In this document: piece by piece, positions 1 to 7,211 of the stretch
How positions within the stretch are numbered: position 1 is the first letter of the stretch
Layout of the letters: each line of letters starts with the position of its first letter
Source of the DNA: JANJUB01 sp031386985
GTDB taxonomy: Bacteria; Armatimonadota; Fimbriimonadia; Fimbriimonadales; Fimbriimonadaceae
Direction of reading: 5' to 3'
DNA: 64,000 nucleotides
NCBI GenBank assembly: GCA_031386985.1
Contig: JANNCV010000044.1
Span: 1-64,000 of the forward strand
Notes under the pieces: model-generated
The model's input: the letters and a program-made list of their open reading frames with translations, nothing else
The model's database searches: none
What the model was told of the DNA's origin: nothing
Made by a program: the position numbers and the translations under genes

Positions 1-682
1 AAGATGGGAGCGCACCTGAGTTCACGGATGCCTGTAGCTCATCAATGAGAGTCGGAACCGTCAAGTTCCGACTCCCCTGGACAAACCGATCCAAAACAGT
101 GATAAGCGAGGATGTGAAAAGAGAGAATTCTCCCCCTTCGCGTTCAAATGCTGGGCTTGAAGAGGCAACTGCAGCAAGGAAAAGCTTAGTAGCGAGCGCT
201 CCTTCCATCTCCCCGGTTGTTAGCGACAAGTGATGTGGCGTATTGGCTGAAGAACCCTGAGCAATCACTCCCGCAAAGCAGCCGTCCAGTATTGCGAATA
301 CTTGGTGCGCAGGACAATCTTCAACCCAGTGCCTAAGAGATCGAAGGTTCAGGCCGGGATTGGGCGACTCTGCATCATGATCTGAAGTAACCAGAGACGC
401 AGTAATCCCGCGAATGTTTGGCTCAATGTGGCCGGAAGCAAAAATGAGGACGCGATCCGGTTCCCTGGAACGTCTCGCCAAGACTTCCAGTAACGCCGCT
501 GTGGCGACTCGTGTTGACGCGCCCTTGCCAGTCAACAAAATAGTGTGGTCACTACTAGCTTGCCAATCGGCGGTAAAACGGGCATATATAGCCCTGGCGT
601 CCAAGGTCGGGCAGGCGAGCTTGTCGTACTGTGGTGGAGCCTCCGGCCCCACTGCGATCACCCAACTTTTACCTCTCTCCAT
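1..682 (-). CDS. Caspase-like (C14) peptidase, partial at window edge
   Basis: The frame is open from an ATG at 682 to the left edge, so only the N-terminal ~227 residues are visible. The start matches a caspase-like p20 domain (SWVIAVG...YDKL, then LDARAIYARF). It is followed by the catalytic-His strand VLIFASGHIEPN and the catalytic-Cys strand VFAILDGCFAG, matching the D-x-C-x-x-G signature. Both catalytic residues are present, so an active cysteine protease is likely. The start overlaps the end of the upstream EACC1-like gene, with an AGGAG directly before the ATG, so the two are probably co-translated. In known EACC1 conflict systems the constant component is paired with an effector such as a caspase-like protease. 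The C-terminal part, where sensor domains would sit, lies outside the window. Confidence 0.78.
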   Translation of the reverse strand, partial: MERGKSWVIAVGPEAPPQYDKLACPTLDARAIYARFTADWQASSDHTILLTGKGASTRVATAALLEVLARRSREPDRVLIFASGHIEPNIRGITASLVTSDHDAESPNPGLNLRSLRHWVEDCPAHQVFAILDGCFAGVIAQGSSANTPHHLSLTTGEMEGALATKLFLAAVASSSPAFEREGGEFSLFTSSLITVLDRFVQGSRNLTVPTLIDELQASVNSGALPS

Positions 683-1076
683 CTCCTAACTCTGTGGGCT
701 TAGCTTCCGACAGGGCACCCGTTGGCAGTGGAAAGAGGTTGGCGATTTCATTTGGATCGAAACCGGTAAGACTTATTGTCGCGCCGTCCGGAGACGTTAT
801 CTCCACTTTGCGAGCGCTTCTGGAATGGAAATAACTCTTAATCCATGTGATAAGAACTGCGGCAGCCGCGCCGGCCGGTATTGCCACGTGGATAGCGCCA
901 ATGCTGACATCTACACCGCTTTTTGGACGCCCGTCAACCGTGCTACTGGCTCCGATTTCCATAAATGAAGGGGAATAGTCTCGCAAACTCTCTTCAATAT
1001 CAAGGTAGTCTCTTTGAATAGAGATGTCCTTCGGGTCTACCGTGACAATCTTGATTTGATAGATATCTAAACTCAA
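669..1076 (-). CDS. EACC1-like effector-associated component
   Basis: A 135-aa protein with a TTG start preceded by a strong GGAGG. The C-terminal half has a hydrophobic helix (about residues 68-84, IPAGAAAAVLITWIKSYF). This is followed by a basic stretch and a short beta region (VEITSPDGATISLTGFDPNEIANLF). This W-IK-x-R then V-x-I-x-x-x-x-G-x-x-I-x-L pattern is what I associate with EACC1, the small constant component of NTP-dependent bacterial conflict systems. The stop overlaps the start of the caspase-like gene. The assignment is by pattern memory. A generic small membrane-associated protein is the alternative. Confidence 0.6.
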   Translation of the reverse strand: MSLDIYQIKIVTVDPKDISIQRDYLDIEESLRDYSPSFMEIGASSTVDGRPKSGVDVSIGAIHVAIPAGAAAAVLITWIKSYFHSRSARKVEITSPDGATISLTGFDPNEIANLFPLPTGALSEAKPTELGDGER

Positions 1077-1132
1077 TAACTCCTCCGTTTGCCGCCGATT
1101 ACATTATAGCTGGACAGCTCCCTTAGTAGAGG

Positions 1133-1957
1133 TCAGGTTAGGGATTCAAGACAGACCAAACGTCTAATAGCCAAGCGACCTCTCCGAAGAAGCTCTTCCC
1201 ATTGGTTGCCCATCGAAAGTGCTAAGTCAAATCTCACGCCTACCTCGCCGACTACCAATAACCCAAGAGTCACGCCGGATGGGTTGGTTACAAGACTCGA
1301 TTGGGCGACGAGCAAACTGTCACCAGAGCGTACAACAATCGCTACATGGAGGACTTCAACCCCGTCGGTGATAGTGATCAGGTCGAGTGGCCGGACACTT
1401 TGCGGTGTAATCACTCTTGACGCTGATCCGCAAAAGGAGAATGACCCCGCGTGGTAAACGTCGTGCTGGTCGTCTTTCCACTGAAGGGAGTTGATGAATC
1501 GATCCTCCAAGTTAAACTTACGTAGTGTTGCCGCAAGAACGTTGTACACGAATCCAGAGCAGTCCACCCCCAATCCATGAGCTTTCATGACCTCCTCGAT
1601 GCCATATGCACTCATCTGAGTGCCGACGATTCCCGAACGATTCAGCAGATCAGGGACTACCTGGGCAATCTGCTCTGGCGTACCCTTTCCTCGAAACCAT
1701 GCGAAGTCGGTGATGCGCTCTTTCACCCCCATTGCGAGTTTCCTCTGGAGGTCATCAGTTGCTCCGTTTGCGGCCAAGAGCGTTCGGAGTTGAAGAAGAG
1801 AGTCGTTGGTGTAATAAGGCGTTCTGACTTTTAGTGAACCGACTTCAATAGCAATGTATTTCAATGTGCAGTCAACCGCTTCGCGATTGAGATCCGCGAG
1901 CGAAGGGTCGTTGGTTGCTTTTGTCATTTGTATCTTAGAATACACATACCTGGTCAT
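1133..1957 (-). CDS. NlpC/P60-like cysteine peptidase
   Basis: A 274-aa protein. Around residue 133 it has VDCSGFVYNVL, the NlpC/P60 nucleophile motif (D-C-S-G-F). About 60 residues later LDLITITDGVEVLHVAIVV supplies the expected histidine (H204) in a beta-strand. The N-terminal 110 residues are unrecognised and there is no signal peptide, so it probably acts in the cytoplasm instead of on the cell wall. It lies 56 bp upstream of the EACC1-like gene on the same strand and may belong to that operon. ATG at 1957 has an adjacent GAAGG; an internal ATG at 1927 is the alternative start. Confidence 0.68.
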   Translation of the reverse strand: MTRYVYSKIQMTKATNDPSLADLNREAVDCTLKYIAIEVGSLKVRTPYYTNDSLLQLRTLLAANGATDDLQRKLAMGVKERITDFAWFRGKGTPEQIAQVVPDLLNRSGIVGTQMSAYGIEEVMKAHGLGVDCSGFVYNVLAATLRKFNLEDRFINSLQWKDDQHDVYHAGSFSFCGSASRVITPQSVRPLDLITITDGVEVLHVAIVVRSGDSLLVAQSSLVTNPSGVTLGLLVVGEVGVRFDLALSMGNQWEELLRRGRLAIRRLVCLESLT

Positions 1958-2040
1958 CCTTCAAGGTGCCCCAACGCGGCGCCTTGGGTTTGCTCCGAAC
2001 TTCTTTTGCGGAGTTGAAGGCTAGGGGATATCAGGTAGTT

Positions 2041-2603
2041 ATGAAGGTATTCCTGAGTGCAAGTCAGATAATATTCCAGATCGTGCGCATGCTGCGGCGG
2101 ATTCCGCACACACATCTTAGCATCAGCGGAACTGAACGGAACAAGCTTTCCCGAACCCAGGATTGGGTATCGGATATTCCTTACGGTGTCGCTTGCCGCA
2201 ACCACCTTAAGGCTATGGATTGGATTCTGATTATGTGGCTCTCGGCCATTCTGTTGCTGCTATGATGGTTGCGAGAGGAGCCTTTCAGGCGAATACTGGC
2301 GAGCCGGTGGTCAAATGTTTGGAATACTGCTTGCCATGCAGGCAACAGTTTTGGGCTGGTTGCTGGTTTGGACTCGCAGAAAGTTTCGATCAACTGCTGG
2401 GGGAATCACCCGCTCGAGCTGTACCTTGGCTCGTCTGGAAGCGTGCAATCGTTTGATATAAAGTCCAAGTTCTATGCTGATGAGTTCGTGCGAGCTAACC
2501 ACCGCAAATCGTCCATGCCAGTCTTGAAGTTGATTACATTCTGCGCGACACCAAGTTCTCAGAGTACCAGGTGACACGCCGGGTGATGCGCAAGGGACGT
2601 TAA
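2041..2603 (+). pseudogene. Frameshifted copy of the downstream zinc-ribbon membrane protein
   Basis: The two halves of this region match the intact gene at 3034-3603. ISGTERNKLSRTQDW and ACRNHLKAMDWIL are in one frame; LYLGSSGSVQSFDIKSKFYA and the C-terminal TKFSEYQVTRRVMRK lie in other frames. The first frame break is near 2080, where one base is missing from the cysteine-motif region (CACCG in the intact copy). More breaks follow in the membrane segment. It is a decayed tandem duplicate and not an expressed gene. Confidence 0.8.
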
Positions 2604-3033
2604 CTGCGCTACAAATCAAGTTGGGGTGTCTCGCATTGTACGACAGGTAAGGGCCGATAGACCTAGAGCCAATCGGCGGGTACGAGGGCTTGGCCGTTCT
2701 GCCAACGCTCGACATTGCATCCCGAAACCATGGATGAGGATCGTCAACATGATCCATAATAATGACCTGAAGATCCGTTCACGGACCTTGCAGTCTCGCG
2801 CCGAGCCCCAGACAAGCTACCAACCCAAGCTCATTTTAACCCAACCGTTGATCGCCTTATTGAGCGGATTGTCCAGCGGCAATGCTGCGGGCCACTCTTT
2901 GACCCGACGATCCTTGCCATGAGTTCTCGGAAGGTCATCTAACGACCAGCCCTTCAATATGAAGGGCTTTTTCATACCCGAGCTCGACCATTCAAAATTT
3001 GAAAAAAAGAACAACATCAACTACGCCTGAGTC
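2604..3033. other. Intergenic stretch between duplicate copies
   Basis: I see no convincing gene here. Short open frames exist on both strands but none has a credible start or recognisable domain. The stretch contains the intrinsic terminator at 2948-2972 and then the leader of the intact zinc-ribbon gene. Confidence 0.5.
2948..2972 (+). terminator. Intrinsic terminator
   Basis: A perfect 9-bp stem (AGCCCTTCA / TGAAGGGCT) with a 3-nt loop is followed by a T tract. It lies downstream of the pseudogene and upstream of the intact copy. Confidence 0.8.
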
Positions 3034-3603
3034 ATGAGAGTCAGTGTGTCCGGTAAGCAGTTCATTTTCCCAAGGTCATGCGCGTGTTGCGGTGCCTACC
3101 CCTTGACGCAACTAAGTGTGAGCGGAACTGAGCGCAACAAACTCTCCCGAACCCAAGGGTGGCTTTGGGAGATTCCGTATTGTGTTCAATGCCGAAACCA
3201 CGTCAAGACTACTGACAGGATTTTGGTTGCATATATATCATTGATCGGCCTTGCGGGGCTCATCGGCACCGGGATGAGCTTGTTTGGGCCGGATCGAGTT
3301 GTCGGAGTTTGGCTTGCGGTCAGTCTCGGCGTAACTTCCACTTCAACGCTTGGCTGGGTTCTGCGCAGAACTCGACGTAAGTGTTCACCTAATTGCTTGG
3401 GTTTGACCCGTAGTGTGCTGTACCTTGGCTCGGTTGGAACCGTTCACTCCTTTGACATCAAATCCAAATTCTACGCGGTCGAATTTGTTCGCTCAAATCA
3501 TCTCAAGATCGTCAATGCGAGCCCACAGGTTGCATCGATCCTTCGTAATACCAAGTTCTCCGAGTATCAGGTTGCTCGCCGGATGATTCGCAGGTCCAAG
3601 TAG
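3034..3603 (+). CDS. Zinc-ribbon membrane protein of unknown function
   Basis: A 189-aa protein. Two CxxC pairs (C16/C19 in SCACCG and C50/C53 in YCVQCRNH) suggest a zinc ribbon. They are followed by two hydrophobic segments (about residues 64-86 and 89-112) and a soluble C-terminal domain containing VLYLGSVGTVHSFDIKSKF. No signal peptide. I do not recognise the family. A frameshifted duplicate lies directly upstream. The gene ends in a bidirectional hairpin shared with the convergent DUF932 gene. Confidence 0.75.
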   Translation: MRVSVSGKQFIFPRSCACCGAYPLTQLSVSGTERNKLSRTQGWLWEIPYCVQCRNHVKTTDRILVAYISLIGLAGLIGTGMSLFGPDRVVGVWLAVSLGVTSTSTLGWVLRRTRRKCSPNCLGLTRSVLYLGSVGTVHSFDIKSKFYAVEFVRSNHLKIVNASPQVASILRNTKFSEYQVARRMIRRSK

Positions 3604-3626
3604 TTGTCACCTTTGGCATAAAGAAG

Positions 3627-3645
3627 ACCCACCGTAATGGTGGGT
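3627..3645. terminator. Bidirectional hairpin between convergent genes
   Basis: A 7-bp perfect stem ACCCACC / GGTGGGT with a 5-nt loop. Read on the minus strand it is followed by a T-rich run (TCTTCTTT), suiting the DUF932 gene. It also lies just after the stop of the plus-strand zinc-ribbon gene. Confidence 0.7.
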
Positions 3646-3658
3646 TAATGTTAGGGAA

Positions 3659-4642
3659 CTAGCTGTCCATGAGTTGGCCCGCGATGACCTCAACTCCTAG
3701 CCGCTCATCGGGTCCAAGCAGTTGGGCGGCTCCAGTTAGGGCGTTGATCAGCCCGAACCGGGTGTTTTGTTGATCCGTTCGCTCCGTCTGAAGTTGCCGG
3801 ATGATCGCTTCCACCAGGTCTTCGCTGAAGCCTTCTCGTTGGCCAATGGCATTGATCTCCTTCTCTGGATCTTCAATGATCTGAGTCGTGGAGGCGGCGA
3901 AGCGATCTAGGCTTTGCTCGGCTTCTACCAGTGATGCCTCGATGGCAGCAGGTAGGTGAACTAGTGCCTCAGATGCTCCGTAACCAACGTGGCGGCGACG
4001 GAACAGGCTTTGACCCTTCACCATTCGGATAAGGCCATTGGTGCAAACAAGTCGGTAGACAAGGGCGTCAACCGTCACGGCTCTCATGCCTACTTCGCTG
4101 TTAGCTATGTGAATCCCCGCGCAAGCCTCATCTCCAAGCAAGATCATCCGTTTGGTCTGCGGCCTAATGAGGCGCAGGTGAAACGAGATGTCGGTCACCG
4201 ATACCGATTGAGCGACAAATGAGTCGTCAATCGTTCGCTCCAGAGTGCCCAACAGTTGGGCATTATCGAGCCGGCCGTAGCGGCTACTGAGCACCGCTCG
4301 CAAGGTAGAGCCTTTGGCTCTCAGGAGCCACATGTCCCGTCCTTCATCCACCTTGACTGGCTTTCGCTCGTCATAGGCTCTAAGCCAGTGGTTAAACTGC
4401 CGATCCTGAAGGTCAGGGGGACACCGCTTGAAATAACTGGCGGGCATCCCGAGTTGCTGGCAGAGTTGGCCCGTTGCCCAGTCATTGGGTGTAAGGCGCT
4501 GGTAGCGAGCTTCGGGACCGCCAATGGTCTGAATACTCAGCTCACCATCAGCCATCCGCATTTGGTCTATGGGGACAAGCATGTCCCATTTGTCTTGGTC
4601 CGTTTCGCGGACAGTGTCGATCACACTTTGTAATGTGCGCAT
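3659..4642 (-). CDS. DUF932-family phage/plasmid-type protein
   Basis: A 327-aa protein with the DUF932 layout. An N-terminal region resembles MPASYFKRCPP...FNHWL, then WLLRAKGSTLRAVLSSRYGRLDN, VSVTDISFHLRLI, and the central motif GIHIANSEVGMRAVTVDALVYRLVCTNGL. This family is common on plasmids, phages and integrative elements; its biochemical role is not established. It is transcribed divergently from the HTH-Mrr-replication operon, as expected for an element backbone gene. Confidence 0.85.
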   Translation of the reverse strand: MRTLQSVIDTVRETDQDKWDMLVPIDQMRMADGELSIQTIGGPEARYQRLTPNDWATGQLCQQLGMPASYFKRCPPDLQDRQFNHWLRAYDERKPVKVDEGRDMWLLRAKGSTLRAVLSSRYGRLDNAQLLGTLERTIDDSFVAQSVSVTDISFHLRLIRPQTKRMILLGDEACAGIHIANSEVGMRAVTVDALVYRLVCTNGLIRMVKGQSLFRRRHVGYGASEALVHLPAAIEASLVEAEQSLDRFAASTTQIIEDPEKEINAIGQREGFSEDLVEAIIRQLQTERTDQQNTRFGLINALTGAAQLLGPDERLGVEVIAGQLMDS

Positions 4643-4881
4643 TAGCTTAACTGCTCCTTAGGGAACGCCTAGCCCGGGCCGGACTAAGCGACCCTTACTC
4701 CCAGAGTTAGCTTTTTGGGGTTAGTCATCAAGTGGAGTTCGATGCGGCAAACTAAGTGGTTGATGACCGCCATGGAAATAGGGGTTAAAGTTAAGTAAGC
4801 AGCGGGGGCAAGTAAAGATTTGTTCGGCGCTTGCAACTACATTTGCGCGGCTTTGAGAGAGCAATCACGCTGCGATCAAGT
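4643..4881. promoter_or_regulatory. Divergent promoter region between DUF932 and HTH operon
   Basis: A 240-bp non-coding gap between two divergently transcribed genes of the element backbone, so promoters for both directions are expected here. It contains short repeated GGACTAAG/TTAGTC-like words near 4680-4730. I could not define -35/-10 boxes reliably. Confidence 0.35.
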
Positions 4882-5301
4882 ATGTCTACTACCGATCGCA
4901 GCGCGATTGCTGCCACAAAATGTCATAACCGCATCGCCGCCTTGATGATCCATGCGACCCGCTACAGCTTTCGAGGCACTTCTCGTTTGGCCATGGATGC
5001 GGGTGTCGCCAAGTCCACCATTAGCCTCTTGGCTCGGGGACTGACCACTCCCTTGTATAGCACGCTTCGGGCGGTTATTCAATGCCTTGAGTTTCACCTT
5101 GGCTGCCCCCTTGATCCCAAGGAAGTTATCTCAGAAGACGGAACCTATCCTACCGAGCATGTCTGCAAGCTGGTGGGTTGTTCTCGGTGTTTACCGGATT
5201 CGGCCTACCACCGAGACGGCACCTGCAAAGAAGAGTACAAGCACATTTTGCCGGGTCATTGGACCGGGGATGTTAACGAGTTCAAAGCAAAGGAGGACTG
5301 A
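4882..5301 (+). CDS. XRE-type HTH regulator with Cys-rich tail
   Basis: About 139 aa from ATG 4882; a TTG at 4831 would add 17 residues, but the internal ATG begins the better-looking sequence. The HTH is SRLAMDAGVAKSTISLLARG (about residues 37-56). A C-terminal Cys/His-rich segment follows (C-K-L-V-G-C-S-R-C ... H-x-x-G-T-C), plausibly zinc-binding. It is the first gene of a coupled operon: its TGA overlaps the ATG of the next gene (TGATG), with a GGAGG inside its last codons. Likely an element regulator or copy-control protein. Confidence 0.75.
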   Translation: MSTTDRSAIAATKCHNRIAALMIHATRYSFRGTSRLAMDAGVAKSTISLLARGLTTPLYSTLRAVIQCLEFHLGCPLDPKEVISEDGTYPTEHVCKLVGCSRCLPDSAYHRDGTCKEEYKHILPGHWTGDVNEFKAKED

Positions 5302-6041
5302 TGAGAATATCCCATCATGACCGCGACAAGCAAAGCAACCGCATCGGCAGCAACCGCGACAGCAACAGCGTTTTTATAGCGATAAGAGGTTATCTCCAAC
5401 TTCTAGATTACAAAGCTTTTCGAAACTGCGTCTGGCTATGGTTAGCGGCTTTGGGTTATCAGCATATGTTATTTCTTGGCCGCCATCATCGACGGGGTAG
5501 GAGGGCAAGCGGAGGCGCGGATTTCTTAGTTCGGGTAAATGATTTTTCGCAAGCTCAGATTGCAGTGCAGATTAGGCATTGGCGTACGCCGGTTACTAGG
5601 CAGGCGATTGATGAGCTTCGAGGTTATCTGCTTCGAAACGGGATTGCCTCAGGAATGATCATCTCCTCCTCAGATTTCTCTCGGCAAGCAAGGAAAGCCG
5701 CCGATAGCTTTCCCGGTCGTCCCATCCGCCTTGTCAGCGTTGATCGTTTTGCTGCTTCCATGATGGCTTTGAATATGGGAACCAAATCATTCGGTCAGGA
5801 ACTTGGAGTGGATGAAGGCTTCTTTCGCACCCTACGGCAACTTCGGTTTGCGGTTGACCCCATTCGGGACAGTTCTATTGGGCTTAAGATGAAGCGCCCA
5901 GCGGTCAGCAGTGCTAGTGAAGCGACAATGCTACCCTCAAGCCCTGACGGACTCGGTCCCGTCAGGTCGTACATTATTGGCTTCCTAGCAATCTTGGCGT
6001 TCGCCTTCCTGCTACTCCGTCAGATCGGAGCCTTGCGATGA
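5301..6041 (+). CDS. Membrane-anchored Mrr-like restriction nuclease domain protein
   Basis: A 246-aa protein. Residues ~70-155 resemble the Mrr catalytic fold: GGADFLV, then AQIAVQIRHW, VTRQAIDELRGYL, GMIISSSDFSRQARKAAD and IRLVSVDRFA. The usual Q-x-K is Q-I-R here, so catalysis may be altered. A single membrane helix sits at the C-terminus (YIIGFLAILAFAFLLL). The stop overlaps the next start by ATGA. Position in a replication operon suggests an element-maintenance or host-takeover role, which is inference. Confidence 0.7.
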   Translation: MRISHHDRDKQSNRIGSNRDSNSVFIAIRGYLQLLDYKAFRNCVWLWLAALGYQHMLFLGRHHRRGRRASGGADFLVRVNDFSQAQIAVQIRHWRTPVTRQAIDELRGYLLRNGIASGMIISSSDFSRQARKAADSFPGRPIRLVSVDRFAASMMALNMGTKSFGQELGVDEGFFRTLRQLRFAVDPIRDSSIGLKMKRPAVSSASEATMLPSSPDGLGPVRSYIIGFLAILAFAFLLLRQIGALR

Positions 6042-6334
6042 CCGAACTAAAACCGATAGCCGAACTTCTAAACGCTGAGCCAGTGAAGCGTCGCCGACGA
6101 GGTGGGCTCAGTCCTGATGACGCCGTGCTGTCCGAGAGAGAGGAGTTGGTGCTTGACCTAGTGGAAGTGGGGATTGGCTTGCGTAAGGCCAACCATCTCG
6201 TTGACAGTTACCCTGAGTCCCTAATCCGTCGTCAACTGGATTGGCTCCCCAAGCGCAACGCTCGCCGTCCCGCTCCCTTGCTGATCGCCGCCATCGAACA
6301 TAACTATGATGCACCTGCCTATGCCACGGATTAA
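6038..6334 (+). CDS. Small protein of replication operon
   Basis: A 98-aa protein. A basic patch (VKRRRRGGLSPDDA) precedes a predicted helical region (ELVLDLVEVGIGLRKANHLVDSYPESLIRRQLDWLP). It overlaps both neighbours (ATGA at the start; its end overlaps the replication initiator), so it is translated with them. I do not recognise a family. The sequence resembles short helical modules near phage-type replication initiators. Confidence 0.65.
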   Translation: MTELKPIAELLNAEPVKRRRRGGLSPDDAVLSEREELVLDLVEVGIGLRKANHLVDSYPESLIRRQLDWLPKRNARRPAPLLIAAIEHNYDAPAYATD

Positions 6335-6842
6335 ACCCGAACACAAACCGATTGGCACAACCCCGTTTCCTAACATCCTCCTTGACCGGGTGATGCCTCG
6401 TCTAACTGATACGCAGTGGCGATTGCTGTGCGTTATTGTTCGGCAAACGTTCGGGTGGCGTGACCGAAATGGAGACCGAAAACGGGCAGATTGGCTCTCC
6501 CACTCCCAGCTCAAACGCCGTACAGGTCGTCACAGCGCCGCCATTAGCCGAGCAATTGATGCGTTGGTTCGCTCCGGGCTAATCAGAGTGCGAGACTCCA
6601 ACAATAGGTCTTTGCGTACTTCCCATTCCAGACGACGATCTCGCTCAAAACTGCATTTCGCGACTGCGCCGATTAACAGGTCAGAAACGGTCAGAATGCG
6701 ACTTCAGCTTGTTCAAAAGCGAAGTTCCAAAAGCGAAAACAACAAAAGAAACTTATACAAAAGAAAACAACAACAGCTGTTGCCTTTTAGTCGCGCCAAA
6801 CCACGTGAACTGCCTTCCCGTGAGAAATGGCGTAATGGATAG
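6321..6842 (+). CDS. Phage replication protein O-like initiator
   Basis: About 173 aa from ATG 6321; the in-frame ATG at 6306 would add 5 residues. The N-terminus (FPNILLDRVMPRLTDTQWRLL) followed by VRQTFGWRDRNGDRKRADWLSHSQLKRRTGRHSAAISRAIDALVRSGLI is a clear winged-helix of the phage O/replication initiator type. The C-terminus is basic and low in complexity. It probably binds an element origin. It is the last gene of the HTH-Mrr-small-Rep operon. Confidence 0.75.
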   Translation: MPRIKPEHKPIGTTPFPNILLDRVMPRLTDTQWRLLCVIVRQTFGWRDRNGDRKRADWLSHSQLKRRTGRHSAAISRAIDALVRSGLIRVRDSNNRSLRTSHSRRRSRSKLHFATAPINRSETVRMRLQLVQKRSSKSENNKRNLYKRKQQQLLPFSRAKPRELPSREKWRNG

Positions 6843-6984
6843 ACTCGTGCATCAGAAAGGGGTCATACCTAAACCGCTTGTAGTTCATGACCACATGATC
6901 GTCGCTGTTAGTGTTGACCTCTCGCGCAAACTCATTGATGTAGCGACGAAACGCTTCCTCCGTACCAGGTCGTACGCTCTTCAT
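6787..6984 (-). CDS. Small hypothetical protein
   Basis: A 65-aa frame with balanced composition (VNTNSDDHVVMNYKRF, then FLMHESIHYAISHGKAVHVVW), unlike the surrounding shadow frames. It is convergent with, and overlaps, the end of the replication initiator. No strong ribosome-binding site is seen. Function unknown. Confidence 0.4.
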   Translation of the reverse strand: MKSVRPGTEEAFRRYINEFAREVNTNSDDHVVMNYKRFRYDPFLMHESIHYAISHGKAVHVVWRD

Positions 6985-7034
6985 ACTCTGAATTTAGCAA
7001 AACAGTTTCTCATTGTAAATGGAATTGGATTGCC

Positions 7035-7211
7035 GTGAGCGTCGAGTTACCCCTGGCAAATCCCATTCAAGTTGAGTCGTTTCGCAATTTGTATCTGCAG
7101 GAATTTGGTGTTAATTTGACCGAGGAGGAAGCCCGAGATGTGGCTCAGCGGTTCCTCAATCTCTATTTCCTTTTCAACCATGCGATTCATCCAATACTCC
7201 AGAAAAAGTAG
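7035..7211 (+). CDS. Recombinase-associated small protein (family A), GTG start
   Basis: A 58-aa frame from GTG 7035 to TAG 7209-7211. The sequence FRNLYLQEFGVNLTEEEARDVAQRFLNLY matches two small proteins in this window (8832-9095 and 11760-12074), with the shared pattern F-x-x-x-Y-x-x-E-(F/L)-x-(V/I)-x-L-T-(+)-x-x-A-x-D-V-A-(E/Q)-R-F-L-x-L-Y. Its last codons overlap the start of the serine recombinase (ATG 7180) by 32 nt, so the pair is translationally linked. It lacks the basic KRRxARRRYMKRD tail of the paralogs. Similar short helical ORFs precede serine recombinases in other phyla, from memory. Confidence 0.75.
   Translation: MSVELPLANPIQVESFRNLYLQEFGVNLTEEEARDVAQRFLNLYFLFNHAIHPILQKK

Noticed and set aside
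2311..2922. Overlapping frames of 98-148 aa on both strands
   Set aside because: They lie over the pseudogene and its flank; compositions look random and the pseudogene explains the similarity.
6709..7038. 109-aa plus-strand frame after the replication initiator
   Set aside because: It reads a shifted frame of the initiator's basic tail and then antisense to a better small frame; composition is atypical.
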